From Sipunculus nudus (lineage: Eukaryota > Annelida > Sipuncula > Golfingiida > Sipunculidae), in NCBI GenBank assembly GCA_026874595.1, contig CM049312.1, positions 65,566,929 through 65,630,928 on the forward strand: 64,000 bases of DNA. Reading direction: 5' to 3'. A program made the position numbers and the translations under genes. The notes beneath the pieces were generated by a model. The model worked only from the letters and a program-made list of their open reading frames with translations. It was not told the origin of the DNA and did not search any database. Shown in pieces: positions 48,603 through 59,467 of the stretch. Position 1 is the stretch's first letter; every line of letters begins with the position of its first letter.

Positions 48603-50412
48603 CCATCAGCATGTTTTTTACGCCGACGGAAAGCTTGTGTTGAAGTTTCATATTCCGTGTGACTGCAGAACATATTTATGTGTGCTAACTCGAAGATGTT
48701 TATTATTTTCTTCCACAGCTGTGGTACCTAATAACGAAGGACATATAATGGTCCCAGTAGACGAATCCTGTACCAAACGTGAGTATAAATTATGTTCCAA
48801 ACATAAAAAGTAAGACCGGGGTTTGTTTCAGTCTTAACTAAAGGTAGGAATTACAGCATAAAACGTAAGTCGAGTATCTTTAAGGATTTAACAGTAATGA
48901 TGAATCTAATTCTCGTTTATTGTTTTTTTTTTTTTTTGGAAGCAGGGATCGCAACAGGATAACATGTTGCTTTACAAAATAAGCTCAGAGAAATGGGGCA
49001 TTTTTTTCGTTTTTAGGGATTTTCAGGTTTATTTAGGGTAAAACTGAAGCTCTTTTCCTGTAGATAGTGTAGATAATCTGCTGCAGGAATAAGTGAAGTA
49101 GACAAAATGCGATCTGAGTATTCATAAATAACCTTGACAGGTTTATATATGTTTTGATTTTTATCATGAGCAGATGAAAATCTGCCAGATATTCCAGAAA
49201 AGAAGATGCTACAACGTTCGATGGATATACAGAGCAGCTATTTATACATGCAACATCTGTCTGTGGGAGGTAAGCGTTGCTAGAAAAGGGTTTTCCCTTT
49301 GGTACAGATATGATTTTATCGACCCTTACTGTAAGATTTCAAACCAGATATGTTTCCGTAATGTAATATCTAAATGAATCGTGTTCATTGTTATTCTTAT
49401 TTAATAGATCACAATATTTTTATTGAAACCATTTTCCCCCGTACCATTATAGCCATGTGAATAAACACAGTGATACTTAAACATCATATTACAGGTTTGT
49501 CATTGGGTATCCTGACTGTCGTTGGTCTGGTGGTTGTCCTCTCAGTTTCTGTCCTGACATTCCGCAGGTAACGGTAGTTTTTATTATTATTTTTTACTCA
49601 TATTCTGGACTTTCGTGGAATTTTATTTCGAAATGTAATTGTCAAAAATTATTCAAATGTGCCTGGAGATAAAAATGCAACATTGAATTATGAGTTCTGC
49701 TCGGCATAATCATACCCAGCATAATAACCGCATCATTTAAGAAACCATCTTAACCGAGCTAATTAGACATTTATTCCAACCATTAGATATTGGAAACTGC
49801 GAACATTGAAATCCCGATTGCATTTGTACTTTTTTAAGGGAAATGTATGTGTTTGTTACAATAAATATCCGATAGAAAGCACACTCGAAATTATTTCTTC
49901 AATGTCTCTAAACAAATATTGTATTTGATTTTGGCTTGTACACACAAATCACGTCGAAACAACTAAAGTTACTACAAATGAACTACAATCACCCGTATGG
50001 GTTTATAGAAAAAGTGTCGAAATACGACATTTTATTTATCCTTAGAAAATGATATAAAAACCGGTTAGGTTTTAGCTTTTCAATTTTGTTTTATACTGAA
50101 AAAGTCTCTACGACTGGGCCTGCACTTTGACATTTATAAAGCTCTGTTTAAGCGTGTATTTTTTGTTAAACAAATCCTAGGAATATCAAACGGTGTGTAT
50201 TATCAGTTGCCTCTTGCAATGTATCATTGTTACATATACTGGGGTATTTCAGGGTTGCTTCTAGAAAACAAAGGATAGTCAAAAGTCTGATAGAAGAAGC
50301 GGCACTGTACGAGACTGCGTCACCATCGAAAGTGGCGCCCCCTGCATCGGTGTACACAGCACTTCATGTAGGAAAAGGACCAGAATCGGGAGAACTTTAC
50401 TCAAACATTTAA
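41739..50412 (+). CDS. Receptor gene A: type I membrane protein with Tyr-motif tail (6 exons)
   Basis: Exons: 41739-41808, 46467-46964, 48719-48778, 49174-49269, 49495-49567 and 50253-50412, all with GT/AG junctions. Phases are 1-1-1-1-2 and the frame is continuous (957 bp, 318 residues). Exon 1 is a signal peptide (MAAIKLIVLLYGFTAVTG). Exon 2 is a 166-residue ectodomain with six cysteines shared with the paralogue at 62.2 kb (SCQEHQ, DCSFKHNCS, VCLEP, TCNKT, LPCST). It also has two N-glycosylation sequons (NCS, NKT). Exons 3 and 4 form a short stalk. Exon 5 is a single membrane span (LGILTVVGLVVVLSVSVL) followed by basic RRVASRKQR. The tail holds three tyrosines: LYETA, SVYTAL and ELYSNI at the C-terminus. 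This predicts a cell-surface receptor signalling through phosphotyrosine. The family is not recognised; the G-x-L-T-S...Y...PC...G-x-V-x-V stretch is faintly CUB-like. Intron 1 holds a SINE and a LINE relic, intron 2 a pogo-like element. Confidence 0.78.
41933..42290 (+). mobile_element. tRNA-derived SINE
   Basis: A tRNA-like head carries an A box (TGGTCTAGGGG, 41935-41945) and a B box (GTTCGAATC, 41979-41987) at the usual spacing for an internal RNA polymerase III promoter. About 300 bp of non-tRNA body follows (ACTCGCAAGTGAGTGCGG, GTTAACATCAGGATATAAA). The head is not a functional tRNA, because acceptor-stem pairing is poor and the body continues. It lies in intron 1 of receptor gene A. Confidence 0.7.
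42318..42363. repeat. (TA)n microsatellite
   Basis: A TA run of about 45 bp just downstream of the SINE body. Confidence 0.85.
43790..45960 (-). pseudogene. Degenerate LINE (endonuclease end, RT, C-terminus)
   Basis: Minus-strand frames, read from high to low coordinates, follow LINE order. First is the end of an apurinic-type endonuclease (HINGDHKLLVGTIKV, about 45850). A linker follows with NWKEQFHELLNRPAP (about 45270-45315). RT entry comes next with GRDNMSAEVLK and KGDIKHCMNYRGISLN (about 45000-45150). The catalytic FADD box (DFADDM) lies at about 44483-44500. A C-terminal Arg/Trp-rich segment, GRRRKVLGRRWRS, lies near 44215-44250. Frameshifts and stops are frequent. The wording (KGD...C.NYRGISL) suggests an RTE/Jockey-like element. 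The whole lies antisense in intron 1 of receptor gene A. Confidence 0.72.
47104..47150. repeat. (CA)/(TA)n microsatellite
   Basis: ACACAC then about 40 bp of TA, directly abutting the left terminus of the pogo-like element. Confidence 0.85.
47152..48292 (+). mobile_element. pogo/Tigger-like DNA transposon remnant
   Basis: The left end CAGTAGAGAGCCTTTTTTTC (47152-47171) is mirrored at the right by GGAAACACGGCGCTCTACTA (48273-48292), giving CAGTAGAG-GCC type inverted repeats. Both ends adjoin TA sequence, as expected for a TA target duplication. Inside, SKKRKWTALCFDDKLA at about 47669-47716 is followed after a frameshift by ERLDRGDKPTII-like sequence to about 47765. This is the N-terminal CENP-B/pogo helix-turn-helix pattern of Tigger transposases. 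The DDE catalytic region is missing or unrecognisable, so the element is non-autonomous. It occupies most of intron 2 of receptor gene A. Confidence 0.65.
48291..48342. repeat. (TA)n microsatellite
   Basis: About 50 bp of TA abutting the right end of the pogo-like element. Confidence 0.85.
48346..48423. repeat. Foldback hairpin element, 30-bp arms
   Basis: The arm at 48346-48375 pairs with 48394-48423, with few mismatches, around an 18-nt loop. Both contain TAGAATACACA and AAAGTCGGTT. It lies between two microsatellites in intron 2 of receptor gene A. Confidence 0.75.
48464..48600. repeat. Composite (CT)n-(C)n-(CT)n-(TA)n-(GA)n microsatellite
   Basis: The CT tract, TA centre and GA tract are mutually complementary, so the block can fold into one long hairpin. 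It ends 118 bp before exon 3 of receptor gene A. Confidence 0.9.
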
Positions 50413-50503
50413 AGAACACTTTGTGTTAAACTGGAATGTATATTGTGTATTTTCGTACATTACATATCCCATTCATATATTTGTATTTACCCTGGGAATT
50501 AAA

Positions 50504-50509
50504 ATTAAA
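50504..50509 (+). terminator. Possible polyadenylation signal ATTAAA
   Basis: The common variant ATTAAA lies about 92 bp after the stop codon of receptor gene A. No canonical AATAAA is closer. Confidence 0.45.
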
Positions 50510-50519
50510 TGGAGTAAAG

Positions 50520-50697
50520 TGTACATACATAGTAACGAAAGGATCAGCAGCTATTCGCCTTAAACAAGTAAAGTAAAGAAGATATATATGTGTATATGAA
50601 TGCTCGGCCGTTGATACCATGACTTTGTATATATATACACAAACACTCACACACACACATATATATATACCTTTTTCAGCATCTGAGTAACATATTC

Positions 50698-50734
<37 letters not shown>

Positions 50735-51700
50735 TTAGATATACTTAATCAATTTCAAATTATTATTATTTTTTAGAAAATAAGTTATTTTGTGAATTCT
50801 AAGCAAGGTTTAGCTATAACATTTTTTAGTAAATGGATCCAAAGTCTTTAATTCTATTTATAAATATATTTCATTTGCAATATTATAATATTTTTCTCTG
50901 AAAAGTGGGGGATGATTACATTGACCATCCCCCCCCCTTGCCAAAAAGTGTGGGGGGGTATATATACCCCCATCCCCCCCTAAACTGACGCCCCTGCCAC
51001 CTACAGCACCTGTGTGCGTGAACATGGGAGTAATTACAAGTTGCGCCAACTTGCTTAACATCTGCTCTACTTAGTTGTTTCGAGCGGTATTGAATGCAAG
51101 CACCATAACTTGTTTATATATATATATATATTGTTCAGAAATATTGTATGCTCGCAGAGAAATTACGTGCTTGGACAGAAAGTTTTTCGAGTTTATTGGT
51201 GTAAATTAGATAGCCCGGCAAATTAACATGCATCAACACCTAAGCACGTGAAAATCCAGTTTTAACACATATTAGCACTTTGTAGATTGAAGCAAAATTA
51301 TCATATGTACATACCAAAACACAAGAATTATGTTGAGGACTCGTAGACAAAACTCACACCTGTTTCATGTAAAGTATTACATATTTATTTCGTTTGTACA
51401 GTTGAGGCACAGTTTCATAACCTGTAACTGTTATGCAACCGTCAGCCGTTTGTAATACATGAATTGTATTAAGCGAAATCTTCGACAACTATACGTTGGC
51501 GTAATGCAACAGATTACAAGTATCCTTTAAGCTCTGAAATGCCTAAAACTCTGATAATTCCAAGGGTGAAAGGGAAGGCAAATATTAGTTGATGGAAGCA
51601 TGAAACTAAAAAAATTCAGGCAGATAGGAAACATCCTCGTTTCCTGGCTAGCGCATGCTTCGTACTAGTGCACATTATGTACAAATAAGAACAATACTCA
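50520..51700. other. No gene seen; microsatellites and C/G runs
   Basis: Contains TA runs at 50630-50670, 50700-50730 and 51113-51130, and G/C-rich runs at 50905-50990 (GGGGGATGATTACATTGACC and poly-C). No coding exon is supported. Confidence 0.5.
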
Positions 51701-51708
51701 AATAATAT

Positions 51709-53515
51709 ATCCTCTACCATATATGCGTTAATAGAATACATGTTTCGTGAATTGTCGAACAAGTGCTCTGGAAAGAACCACATGAAAATATCCACTGATT
51801 ATATCATCCAACTTTTTTCATAAGTAGGATATTCCAGTGCAGAATTAAAGGCGATACACCAGTCTGTCAGCTTATTATTCGTGTGTGTGCTACAAGGTTT
51901 GCTTTTTCCGTGTTGACGTAACAGAACCTTATCTGTGTTGGTTCTATAGTACCTTATCCGTCCTGGTGTAACATGACATTGAATACATTGATGTTCTTGA
52001 TTTGTAATGCAAGTCATACGCGGGAATGCACTGAAACGGCCGTTTTAAACAACCTGTAGTTGTAACATCATGCTAAGAGTGATGAATTAACGAATACATG
52101 TGAGCTCTCACACGAAAATGTAACTCAGTCTCTGTGACAACATGTCACCTTATCATACAGTGCGAGTGTTACAGTGTCTTATCCGTTTGGTTTTTACAGA
52201 AAGTTATCTTTTTTGGGAATCACAATACTTTATACGTGTGGGTGTTATAAATGCGGGTGTTTCATAACCTTATCCGTGAATGTGTTTCAGTACCTTGTCC
52301 GTGTCGTTGGTACAGTACCTTATCCGTGGTGGTGTTAAAGTATGTTATCCCTATGGGTGTAACAGTACCTTATCGGTGTGGGTGATACAGTACCTTATCC
52401 GTGTGGGTGTCACAGTACCTAATCAGTATGGGTATTACAGTACCTTATCCGTGAGGCTGTTACAGTAGCTTATCCGTGTGAGTATTACAGTACTTTTCCA
52501 TGTGGTTGTTACAGTACCTTATCCATATGGTTGTTACAGTGACTTATCCATGTGGGTGTTACAGTATCTTATCCGTGTGGGTGTTGGGTTTTCTATCTTT
52601 CTCGATGTTTTTATCGTCTGACCCGTGGAAATTCACATGTTCCTTATCCGTGTGAGTGTTATCACTATCGTTGATGATCATTGTCATAAATATTTATTTG
52701 TAAACCACACGACAAAGCGTAGGACTAAAATATAATCGCTTTATTATCAAAGCTATCACCGAAATAATTGTGATTCTCACCAATGGCTTCATGGATGTAT
52801 TGGAATATAAAACAGGTGAATTTCGACTTTACATTTGAAATGAAACACAGACTCCGCGTATTAATTTGAATTTTAGATAATAATATGATAATCTAATAGT
52901 CAAGCAATTTGCAAACCTCCTCTAGCCCACCTGTGTCATACAGTCACCAGGATTACTTTCCTATTAGAATTTGGTATATTCCATGAATTTTTGTCGGATT
53001 TTAGTTGTTTTTCTTTTTATCTGGTTCATTTTTAATTAGCCTGAATACTGACACATAAATGGCTCAGTGTTAACGCATTTTATGAAGGTCTTGGATTTCT
53101 ACTCATCTTATTTAAACAGAAAATGTTGAGCGTTGAATATACCTGCACTTGGAAAGAATGTGATGCCAGTGTCCTATTACGCTGGATTTGGACCGGCTTG
53201 TTTATGTTCTGTTCTGCGTGATGGCGTCTAATTCTGTATGGACGCCCTGTATGGATGATTTTACGTTTCAGAAAATCACTCTTGCCTAGCTAAATAATAT
53301 TCGGGTCAACGTACCAAGAAACTGGAGAGGATGTGTACATAATATAAACATGACAATAGTATATTAATGGGAACACAACCGTGTGGTAATGGTTTTAAGC
53401 AGAAGCAAATGCGACAACACAGATTGCGTGGTGGATGAGCATTCGCTGCTGGGATATTAGATATTAATCAGAACAAAGAGGATGTTGACTGGTGTGTGAG
53501 TCAGAAATGTTCTAA
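51709..53515 (+). mobile_element. Compact copy of the satellite-bearing element (copy 2)
   Basis: The left flank 51709-52146 matches 20155-20625. About 18 diverged 25-bp monomers follow at 52150-52600 (TTACAGTACCTTATCCGTGT type). The right flank 52675-53515 matches the blocks at 34655-36880. Order and orientation are the same as in copy 1. No transposase, TIR or target duplication was identified. The layout (unique flanks around a short tandem core) resembles non-autonomous Helitron-related elements known from bivalves; that comparison is inference. Confidence 0.6.
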
Positions 53516-53519
53516 ATAG

Positions 53520-53965
53520 ATTCTTACCACGTATATACAGGAGAATATACGGTGACACGGTATATTAATTGGTTATCCTAGCCGATAAGGAACATCCTGG
53601 TGCAAACCAGTGGATAACATACACCAGGACATAGTGCAGTTTTCAAACAGGAAAAGTCAAACAAGAATAAATTAACTTTAATTTCATCCTTATACATTCA
53701 TAATTAAAATGAACGAGGTTGTTTACACACACAAAATATACATGAACTGAGATTATTTCGTTGTTCATGCTTTATTTCCTGAAAAGAAAACATTTTGTTA
53801 CCTTACAGGATTTAAAGAAATATAGTATCATTCAGAGGAAACAACACATAACTTCGCTTTTTTTAATATCTAAAAAAAAATGTGACGGTTAATTGTTTAT
53901 AAATATATTATATGTATTAGAAATACCATATGGAAATATGTTTATCAGGCTCTAGAAGCAATATT
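53520..53965. other. No gene seen; upstream of receptor copy B
   Basis: AT-rich sequence with no supported feature before the signal-peptide exon at 53972. Confidence 0.4.
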
Positions 53966-53971
53966 CAAGAT

Positions 53972-56428
53972 ATGGCGTTCTTGAATCTACTCACACTTTT
54001 ATGTATATTCGCTACAGTTAATGGCATCGTTGTAAAACAAGGTTAGTGATCTTGAATATTTGCTCATTTGTATTGTATTTTGTGTCGCCTTAATGGTGTC
54101 TGATCAGAAGCCTTCGTTGTATCCTCAACAGACTTATTAACTTTATTGTTTCTAATGCCTAAGTTATATATTATCGTAAGCTACTTGTATAAAGGAACTG
54201 TAAACTAAAACTAAATCCCATACATTGGTTATATTCATTGGATTTGCCAAGATTTTATTAAAAACATAATTTCATTGATATGGTTACTTTCATTTTGATT
54301 CAGCAGCAATACTGAATATTAAATATAAAATACAAAGATGACATTCTTCCTGTCTCAAATAAATCAGCTCTTCCAAGATTTCCTAAAACCCGGTTTGGCG
54401 TTTAAAACATTCATCGTATATATAATTTGTTAAACATTTGAAAGTGATGTTTGTCTGAGAAAATTGATTCTGCAGGGGTTAAAAAATTCTTATGGATTTA
54501 TAAAAACAATTAATTAATTGTTGGCTCTATATTTTGTCATGTGGTTCGTCTGTGAAAATTAGTTTGCATGATGTTTGTGCAAGTATAATACGTTTTAAAT
54601 GCAACATTAAGGATGGTAAAATGTCTTTTTTATCCTTAAGCACTATGTAAAAGACAATTTTTTTTTCATGTTAAGAAAAGCAAGGATTCATATTACTGCT
54701 GATGACTAACATATAAATTTTAGACGAAAGTTTTACTGTTATTTGATTGATTTCAGTAAGTGTTCGCGCAATTTTTCAAGCCTACTGTGAGAAACACCAC
54801 TTAACAATTATTATTCACGGTCAAAATTCTTCGTGATTTTTTCTCAAAACTGCACCAAGGATATCTCTGACTCTTTTCTTGACAGAGAATATCGTCGATA
54901 CGTAGTATTCTACTCCTGTGTATAAACAGATTCTGTTCATGCTACTTGTAATGAAACATTAGGATGGCACGGACCGGGTGAAGGTTTTCTGACCAGTGTT
55001 GAGACAGATACTGAATTGTATGGACAACCCTGCTCTTTCAAATTCCGTCTGAAATTGGGTCAAGTTGTTGTCATTACAGCACTCAGTGTATTGGAAGAAA
55101 AACTGGTGAATGACAAAGCTCTTGACAAGAAGGTTCCGACAGTGTTGAAAAAAAGACAGTACGATGACGTATAGAAATGTTAAAACGAAGAGACATGATA
55201 CTTCTTTACAAAGGTAGTATACAATCCTCGAAGAATATTCATCTCTTTCGGCATGCTTGCGTTTTCACATTAAAAAAATACAAGTCATTTACGAATATAC
55301 GAGGCTCTATATATTTCCCATGGGCAGGAAACAGTTGCATGACGTTTAATGTGAACATACGTACAATTAAAATTCATTTGTTAGATATTAAATATAATAT
55401 AATTTATAATCCGAAGGTTCGCGGGCAACAGGGGTTTTACAAAAATCTGTTTCTAGCCGGCAGTATCTCCCAAATGCGCTGATTAGAAACGTTCTTGTGT
55501 AACCACAATCTTATTTAAACCGAAACGTTTAAGAAATATACATTTTTCCTGGACTAGTGTTAACAAAATGACTAGGAAGTCACGAGCTGTACCAGAATAA
55601 ATATTTTAGTTTTAGAAATAGTTTCCACATTAACATATGACGTAAGGTTAGCCTGTAGAAACGCAATATAGTAAATGTTATACCTATCGATCTATTTTAT
55701 CTGTGTTAGCTCTGACAAAAATTGAACATAAATTATCTGATAAATATTGGTGTCCCCAGTAGTGGTATCAAACAAAGTGAAAAGCTGCAAGAACCAAGTT
55801 GATGACGAATGCACCGAAGGTAAGCACAAGTAGCACAAGGACATTGGACCTGCCTTAACAATGAGCATGTCAATATCTAAACACTGGTTCTAGATTTCGA
55901 TACATTTCGATACTGGCAAAAATTATGTTTAGTACCTTTAATGCAGGGACTTGAACTTGCAAAGCAGAGTGATTGGGAAGTGCAAAGCTAAATAAAGAAC
56001 AATTTTCTGTTGAAATGCGTCTTCCAAGTCGTGTTTAGAACACTTGGTTCTTAGTGAATCTTTAAAAACTAACACGTGCTTTGATTGCAGGGTTACGTCG
56101 ATCAGATATATTACTTGGAAGCAATAAATTAATAAAGCAACTCTGTTTTAATTCTTTACTGTCTTGATTATGATTTCGAGGTATCCGGAGGTCAAACAAA
56201 GTTATTTTACAAAGAGAAGGGGTCGTGATTGCTAAAAGGGCATTAGTTTAAGGTGAAAAGAATCGAGTCGTTTCAGTTGAATATGAATTATAATGACAAA
56301 TTAATTGACATAATGACAAAGTTTTCATTTTAGGATAAAAAACCCACATAATAAAGAAGGAGTGAAGCCACTACATTCAAAGAATTGGGAAGAAAGTTCT
56401 TCAAACATACAACATCTGTCAGTGGGAG
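53972..56428 (+). pseudogene. Receptor copy B: pseudogene of the gene A family
   Basis: Exon 1 (53972-54041, 70 bp, phase 1, the same length as in gene A) encodes an intact signal peptide, MAFLNLLTLLCIFATVNG. Exon 2 (54757-55213) starts well (AYCEKHHLTIIIHGQNSS), then hits TGA, loses the central cysteines and has a further stop. The homologous end returns as GPGEGFLTSVETDTELYGQP and VVVITALSVLEEK. A frameshift at an A7 tract near 55150 shifts the DSTMTY-like motif out of frame. Exon 3 (55760-55819) keeps the 60-bp length of gene A's exon 3. Exon 4 (56334-56428) is 95 bp instead of 96 and starts with a stop, but keeps the conserved QHLSVGG end in shifted frame. No transmembrane or tail exon was found. 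Confidence 0.8.
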
Positions 56429-56429
56429 G

Positions 56430-56930
56430 TACGTTTTGTCATTAGAATTAGAGTAGTACGAGCTAAAAGGCAGTTATCTGCATGATTTAAATTATCTTCC
56501 TGAGTATATTACTGCCGAGGAACGCATTTTGAACATATATGTTCCATAACATTTATCAATTGAAAATTTCTAAAAGACTGGGACCTGCAAAACGGGATTC
56601 TGCGAGAGACCGTACAAAAAAGGTTGTTTAAAATATGTGTCGGAAACAATTACATACTCAAGAAATATGAGGACCGTTAAAATTCGTATCTTTAATCACT
56701 TAATGAATCATTGTAAATTGCTGAAGAATAAATCTATAAACATGCAATGAGTAAAGTTCTGTACCTGTATAATATGCACGTTATATAACACATCCTTTCT
56801 TTCTGAGTGTATAATGTATGCATGATGCACTGAATAATGCTGAACGAGGTAGGAAATGTCAGCTTGTAGCGTGTGCTTAGCAACCAACTTTTACACTTAT
56901 CTGATCTAATCAACATCCAAATCAGTCATT
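56430..56930. other. No gene seen after receptor copy B
   Basis: AT-rich sequence. The expected transmembrane exon of the family is not recognisable here. Confidence 0.4.
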
Positions 56931-56937
56931 TTTGTCC

Positions 56938-57425
56938 CCCGCTCCGAGGATGCGGGGTACATTGATTTGGGTTTGTCTGTCTGTCCGTCTGTCTGTCTGT
57001 CTTTCTGTCTATCCGTCAGGGTTTTTTTTTCGTTTCCGTGCAATAACTTTCCCAAATATTATCCGATTTCATTCAAATTTTGTCAGTGATTGCTCTCATG
57101 CAAACCATGGTTGGGATTGGTTTTGAATTGTCTATCTGAAATGTAATTTTAGCTCAAGAACAAAATTAACAAATTTTGGTCCAATATCTCAATGTGGTTT
57201 AGTTTTTATGTTTGCCTGCAGAATCCTCCACATGTCGTAATAGATTTTGGTCCTATTTCGCAATATGTGTTAGTTTTTATGTTTGCCTGCAGATGTCTCC
57301 ACATGTCGCAGTGGATCTGTTTTAAGTTTTCATGTACCCCTTAAGATTTTCTCCACAGGTCATAATTTTTGTTGCTTATCAAGCATGAACGACAAGAAGA
57401 GCCCAAAGCGTGGTACATTAATTCC
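56938..57425 (+). repeat. Dispersed repeat with GC hairpin head and (TCTG)n tract
   Basis: Starts with CCCCGCTCCGAGGATGCGGG, which can form a hairpin, then TCTG/TCCG tetranucleotides. The body has two near-copies of TTTTTATGTTTGCCTGCAGA (near 57206 and 57276) each followed by CTCCACATGTCG. The end is a GTGGTACATTAATTCCACGA segment. The head resembles sequence near 12625, suggesting a repeat family. Confidence 0.5.
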
Positions 57426-57429
57426 ACGA

Positions 57430-58085
57430 ATTTGCTAGTTAATATTAAGTAAAGGATGGGACCTGCAAAGTTGGATACTGAGACAGATTGTCACGGGATG
57501 TGTCACTTAGTGTGTAAGCACAGTGTATAAAATATAATACAGACACTGGTAACCTCACTTCTGAACTGTAACGGACAGACAAATCGCTAGACGAGCTATT
57601 TCCTCAACCCCTTATACATGTATACATACTTTAATCCGAATAAGGAAGCTCACCTGTTTTTTTTTTTTTCACAAGTCCATTAGCAAAATATTTAGAAAAT
57701 AGAAAACAGTAAGACTCCTGAAGGAATACGAAATAAAAAAGCACACACACACACAATGTAAATAGCTTTTTTTTTACCTGGGGAAATTTTCAATGTTGTC
57801 AAACCTTCCTCTCCTGCTGCTGTCAAAATAGAAATACGAGCAAATTGTTTACTTATAAAGCAAACTGTTTAAAGATGCATAATATCTCAAGAGAAAGCAC
57901 ACATCATTTCACTGTCGATATTCATTTCTGATTTCATTTTAAGCACAGGGAATATTTTTTTTTTGTTCACAAATGTTGCTAAGTACGATTGTATTGCGAT
58001 ATACTCGCATATTGTTTTTACTTCACAGGGACTGTTTTTGTCTTGCTAAGGGGTCCAAAATAGAGAATCCATGAATGTCCTGTCC
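57430..58085. other. No gene seen
   Basis: AT-rich with T-runs and a short CA run near 57742. No feature supported. Confidence 0.4.
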
Positions 58086-58092
58086 CATCAAA

Positions 58093-58460
58093 TCATGCTT
58101 TCATTCCATGAGATGTTTCTAAAATGCAAACCAAACCTAATTTCCTCATATCACGTTGTGCAATCCTGCTAAACCCCCTTCCTGCCGGACTGCACCATAG
58201 AAGTATCCTTACTCGTTTACCCTTTGGTATCATATAACATTGACTTTTGTTTATTGTAACCACTTGGTCATAATCAGGTTGTGCTATCATGAAACCACAC
58301 ACTCTGATCCAATACTCTAGCATGTGTGTCAAATAAATAGTTCATTTGTGTTAACATTAACCACGTAAAAATACCTGTGTTGTGTAGCGACTGAATAACT
58401 GTATCTAACGTCACACAATCATTTTTCTCACAAATAAATTCTTTTAAAACATGCAAGATT
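58093..58460 (-). pseudogene. Possible LINE reverse-transcriptase relic
   Basis: Overlapping minus-strand frames give HMLEYWIRVCGFMIAQP and YDQVVTINKSQCYM, which resemble the palm region L..YGIRG..W..SYL..R.Q.V.IN...S of LINEs. A GAVRQEGGLAG-like stretch follows in a shifted frame. The likeness is weak and no catalytic aspartates are clear. Confidence 0.3.
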
Positions 58461-58943
58461 CTGCGATATACTACGGGAAACTACGGGATCCATTATTTAT
58501 TTAGGAATGCTTCAGCAGTAAGGGATCACTAAATCAAACATGAACTGGTTGGGTTTGTTTCTTGGCACCACAAATGAAAACCCTGACATAAATCAGCTGA
58601 AAGAATATTCAAAGAGCGGGTAATTTTATGCTTTTGATGATTTCCTTCTTTAATATGGCAGCAATGGGAAAAAAAGACATTGTAGTCCTGCAGGAACTGT
58701 AGACACCTGAACTGGTTGACCTCTGAATATAAATAAGAGATAACGCATCACTGCCTGTGATGTAGTATCAAACCGATATGATTTTTTTTCAGTTGTACAG
58801 TCTTTGGTTACGTTAGCATTAAAATTTTTGGTAAGCTCTGATAAAATTATATTAAGAAAGAAAAGATGTATACATTCATGTCAAAGTACCGCTAATAATT
58901 GATTTTGTATGCTTTTTAAAAGCAGAGACTTACAAACATTTAT

Positions 58944-59165
58944 TTACCCGAATTCCTCTCGACCTCGCAATGCTATGGATCTACAGTGTCCATCTGTTTT
59001 TTTCAGAAACTTGATATGTAGGTCATCTTGCCGAGCGACTGCAGAAAGTGGAAAGGCTTGGTGGGTTCCTCTGGCACAGAAATATTGAACTTCAATGGTT
59101 AGCCCTTTCTGGGCTTTAGTACACACGTTTGCTACTAAAATGCCTAAAATTAAAAGTGATTTCAT
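58944..59165 (-). CDS. Possible small secreted protein (single exon or first exon)
   Basis: A 73-codon minus-strand frame begins with a convincing signal peptide, MKSLLILGILVANVCTKA. The rest is polar and has only two cysteines (QYFCARG, GHCRS), with no family recognised. The 3' end reads GAATTCGG-GTAAATAA, so the frame may stop at the TAA or splice at the GTAAAT donor at 58947 to an unseen exon. A TATAATTAAAATA-like stretch lies roughly 60-70 bp upstream of the start. With no second exon or polyadenylation evidence, the call is tentative. Confidence 0.35.
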   Translation of the reverse strand: MKSLLILGILVANVCTKAQKGLTIEVQYFCARGTHQAFPLSAVARQDDLHIKFLKKTDGHCRSIALRGREEFG

Positions 59166-59467
59166 GTACCGATAGTCATAACTCAGTACCAGCTCTTATC
59201 ACCAAGTCGGCAAGAGAGCCGTATTTTAATTATAAAATTTGCCGCGAGATGGAAGTACCTGTTCCAAGCGTTGCGACACAGAAAGAGTAAGTCTGATGAC
59301 TCTGATTGTGGGGAACAATTATGTTTTATTGCATCGACCGGGCCAGTCTATATTGTTTTTTATTGGATTAATGAACTTTAATTGAGTTTGAGAATAAGCT
59401 GCCCATTTCAAACACCCCATACTTTCAAATCCCACGCGGAAAAAATACTAAACACCCTGGATGCATA

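Noticed and set aside
48374-48813. Overlapping frames rich in RERERE, YIYIYI and SLSLSL
   Set aside because: These are translations of CT/TA/GA microsatellite. The real coding part here is only the 60-bp exon 48719-48778, in the frame set by splicing.
49174-49377. 67-codon frame starting MKICQIFQKRRC
   Set aside because: This frame does not connect with the neighbouring exons. The phase-1 reading gives HENLPDIPEKK...QHLSVGG, whose end matches copy B.
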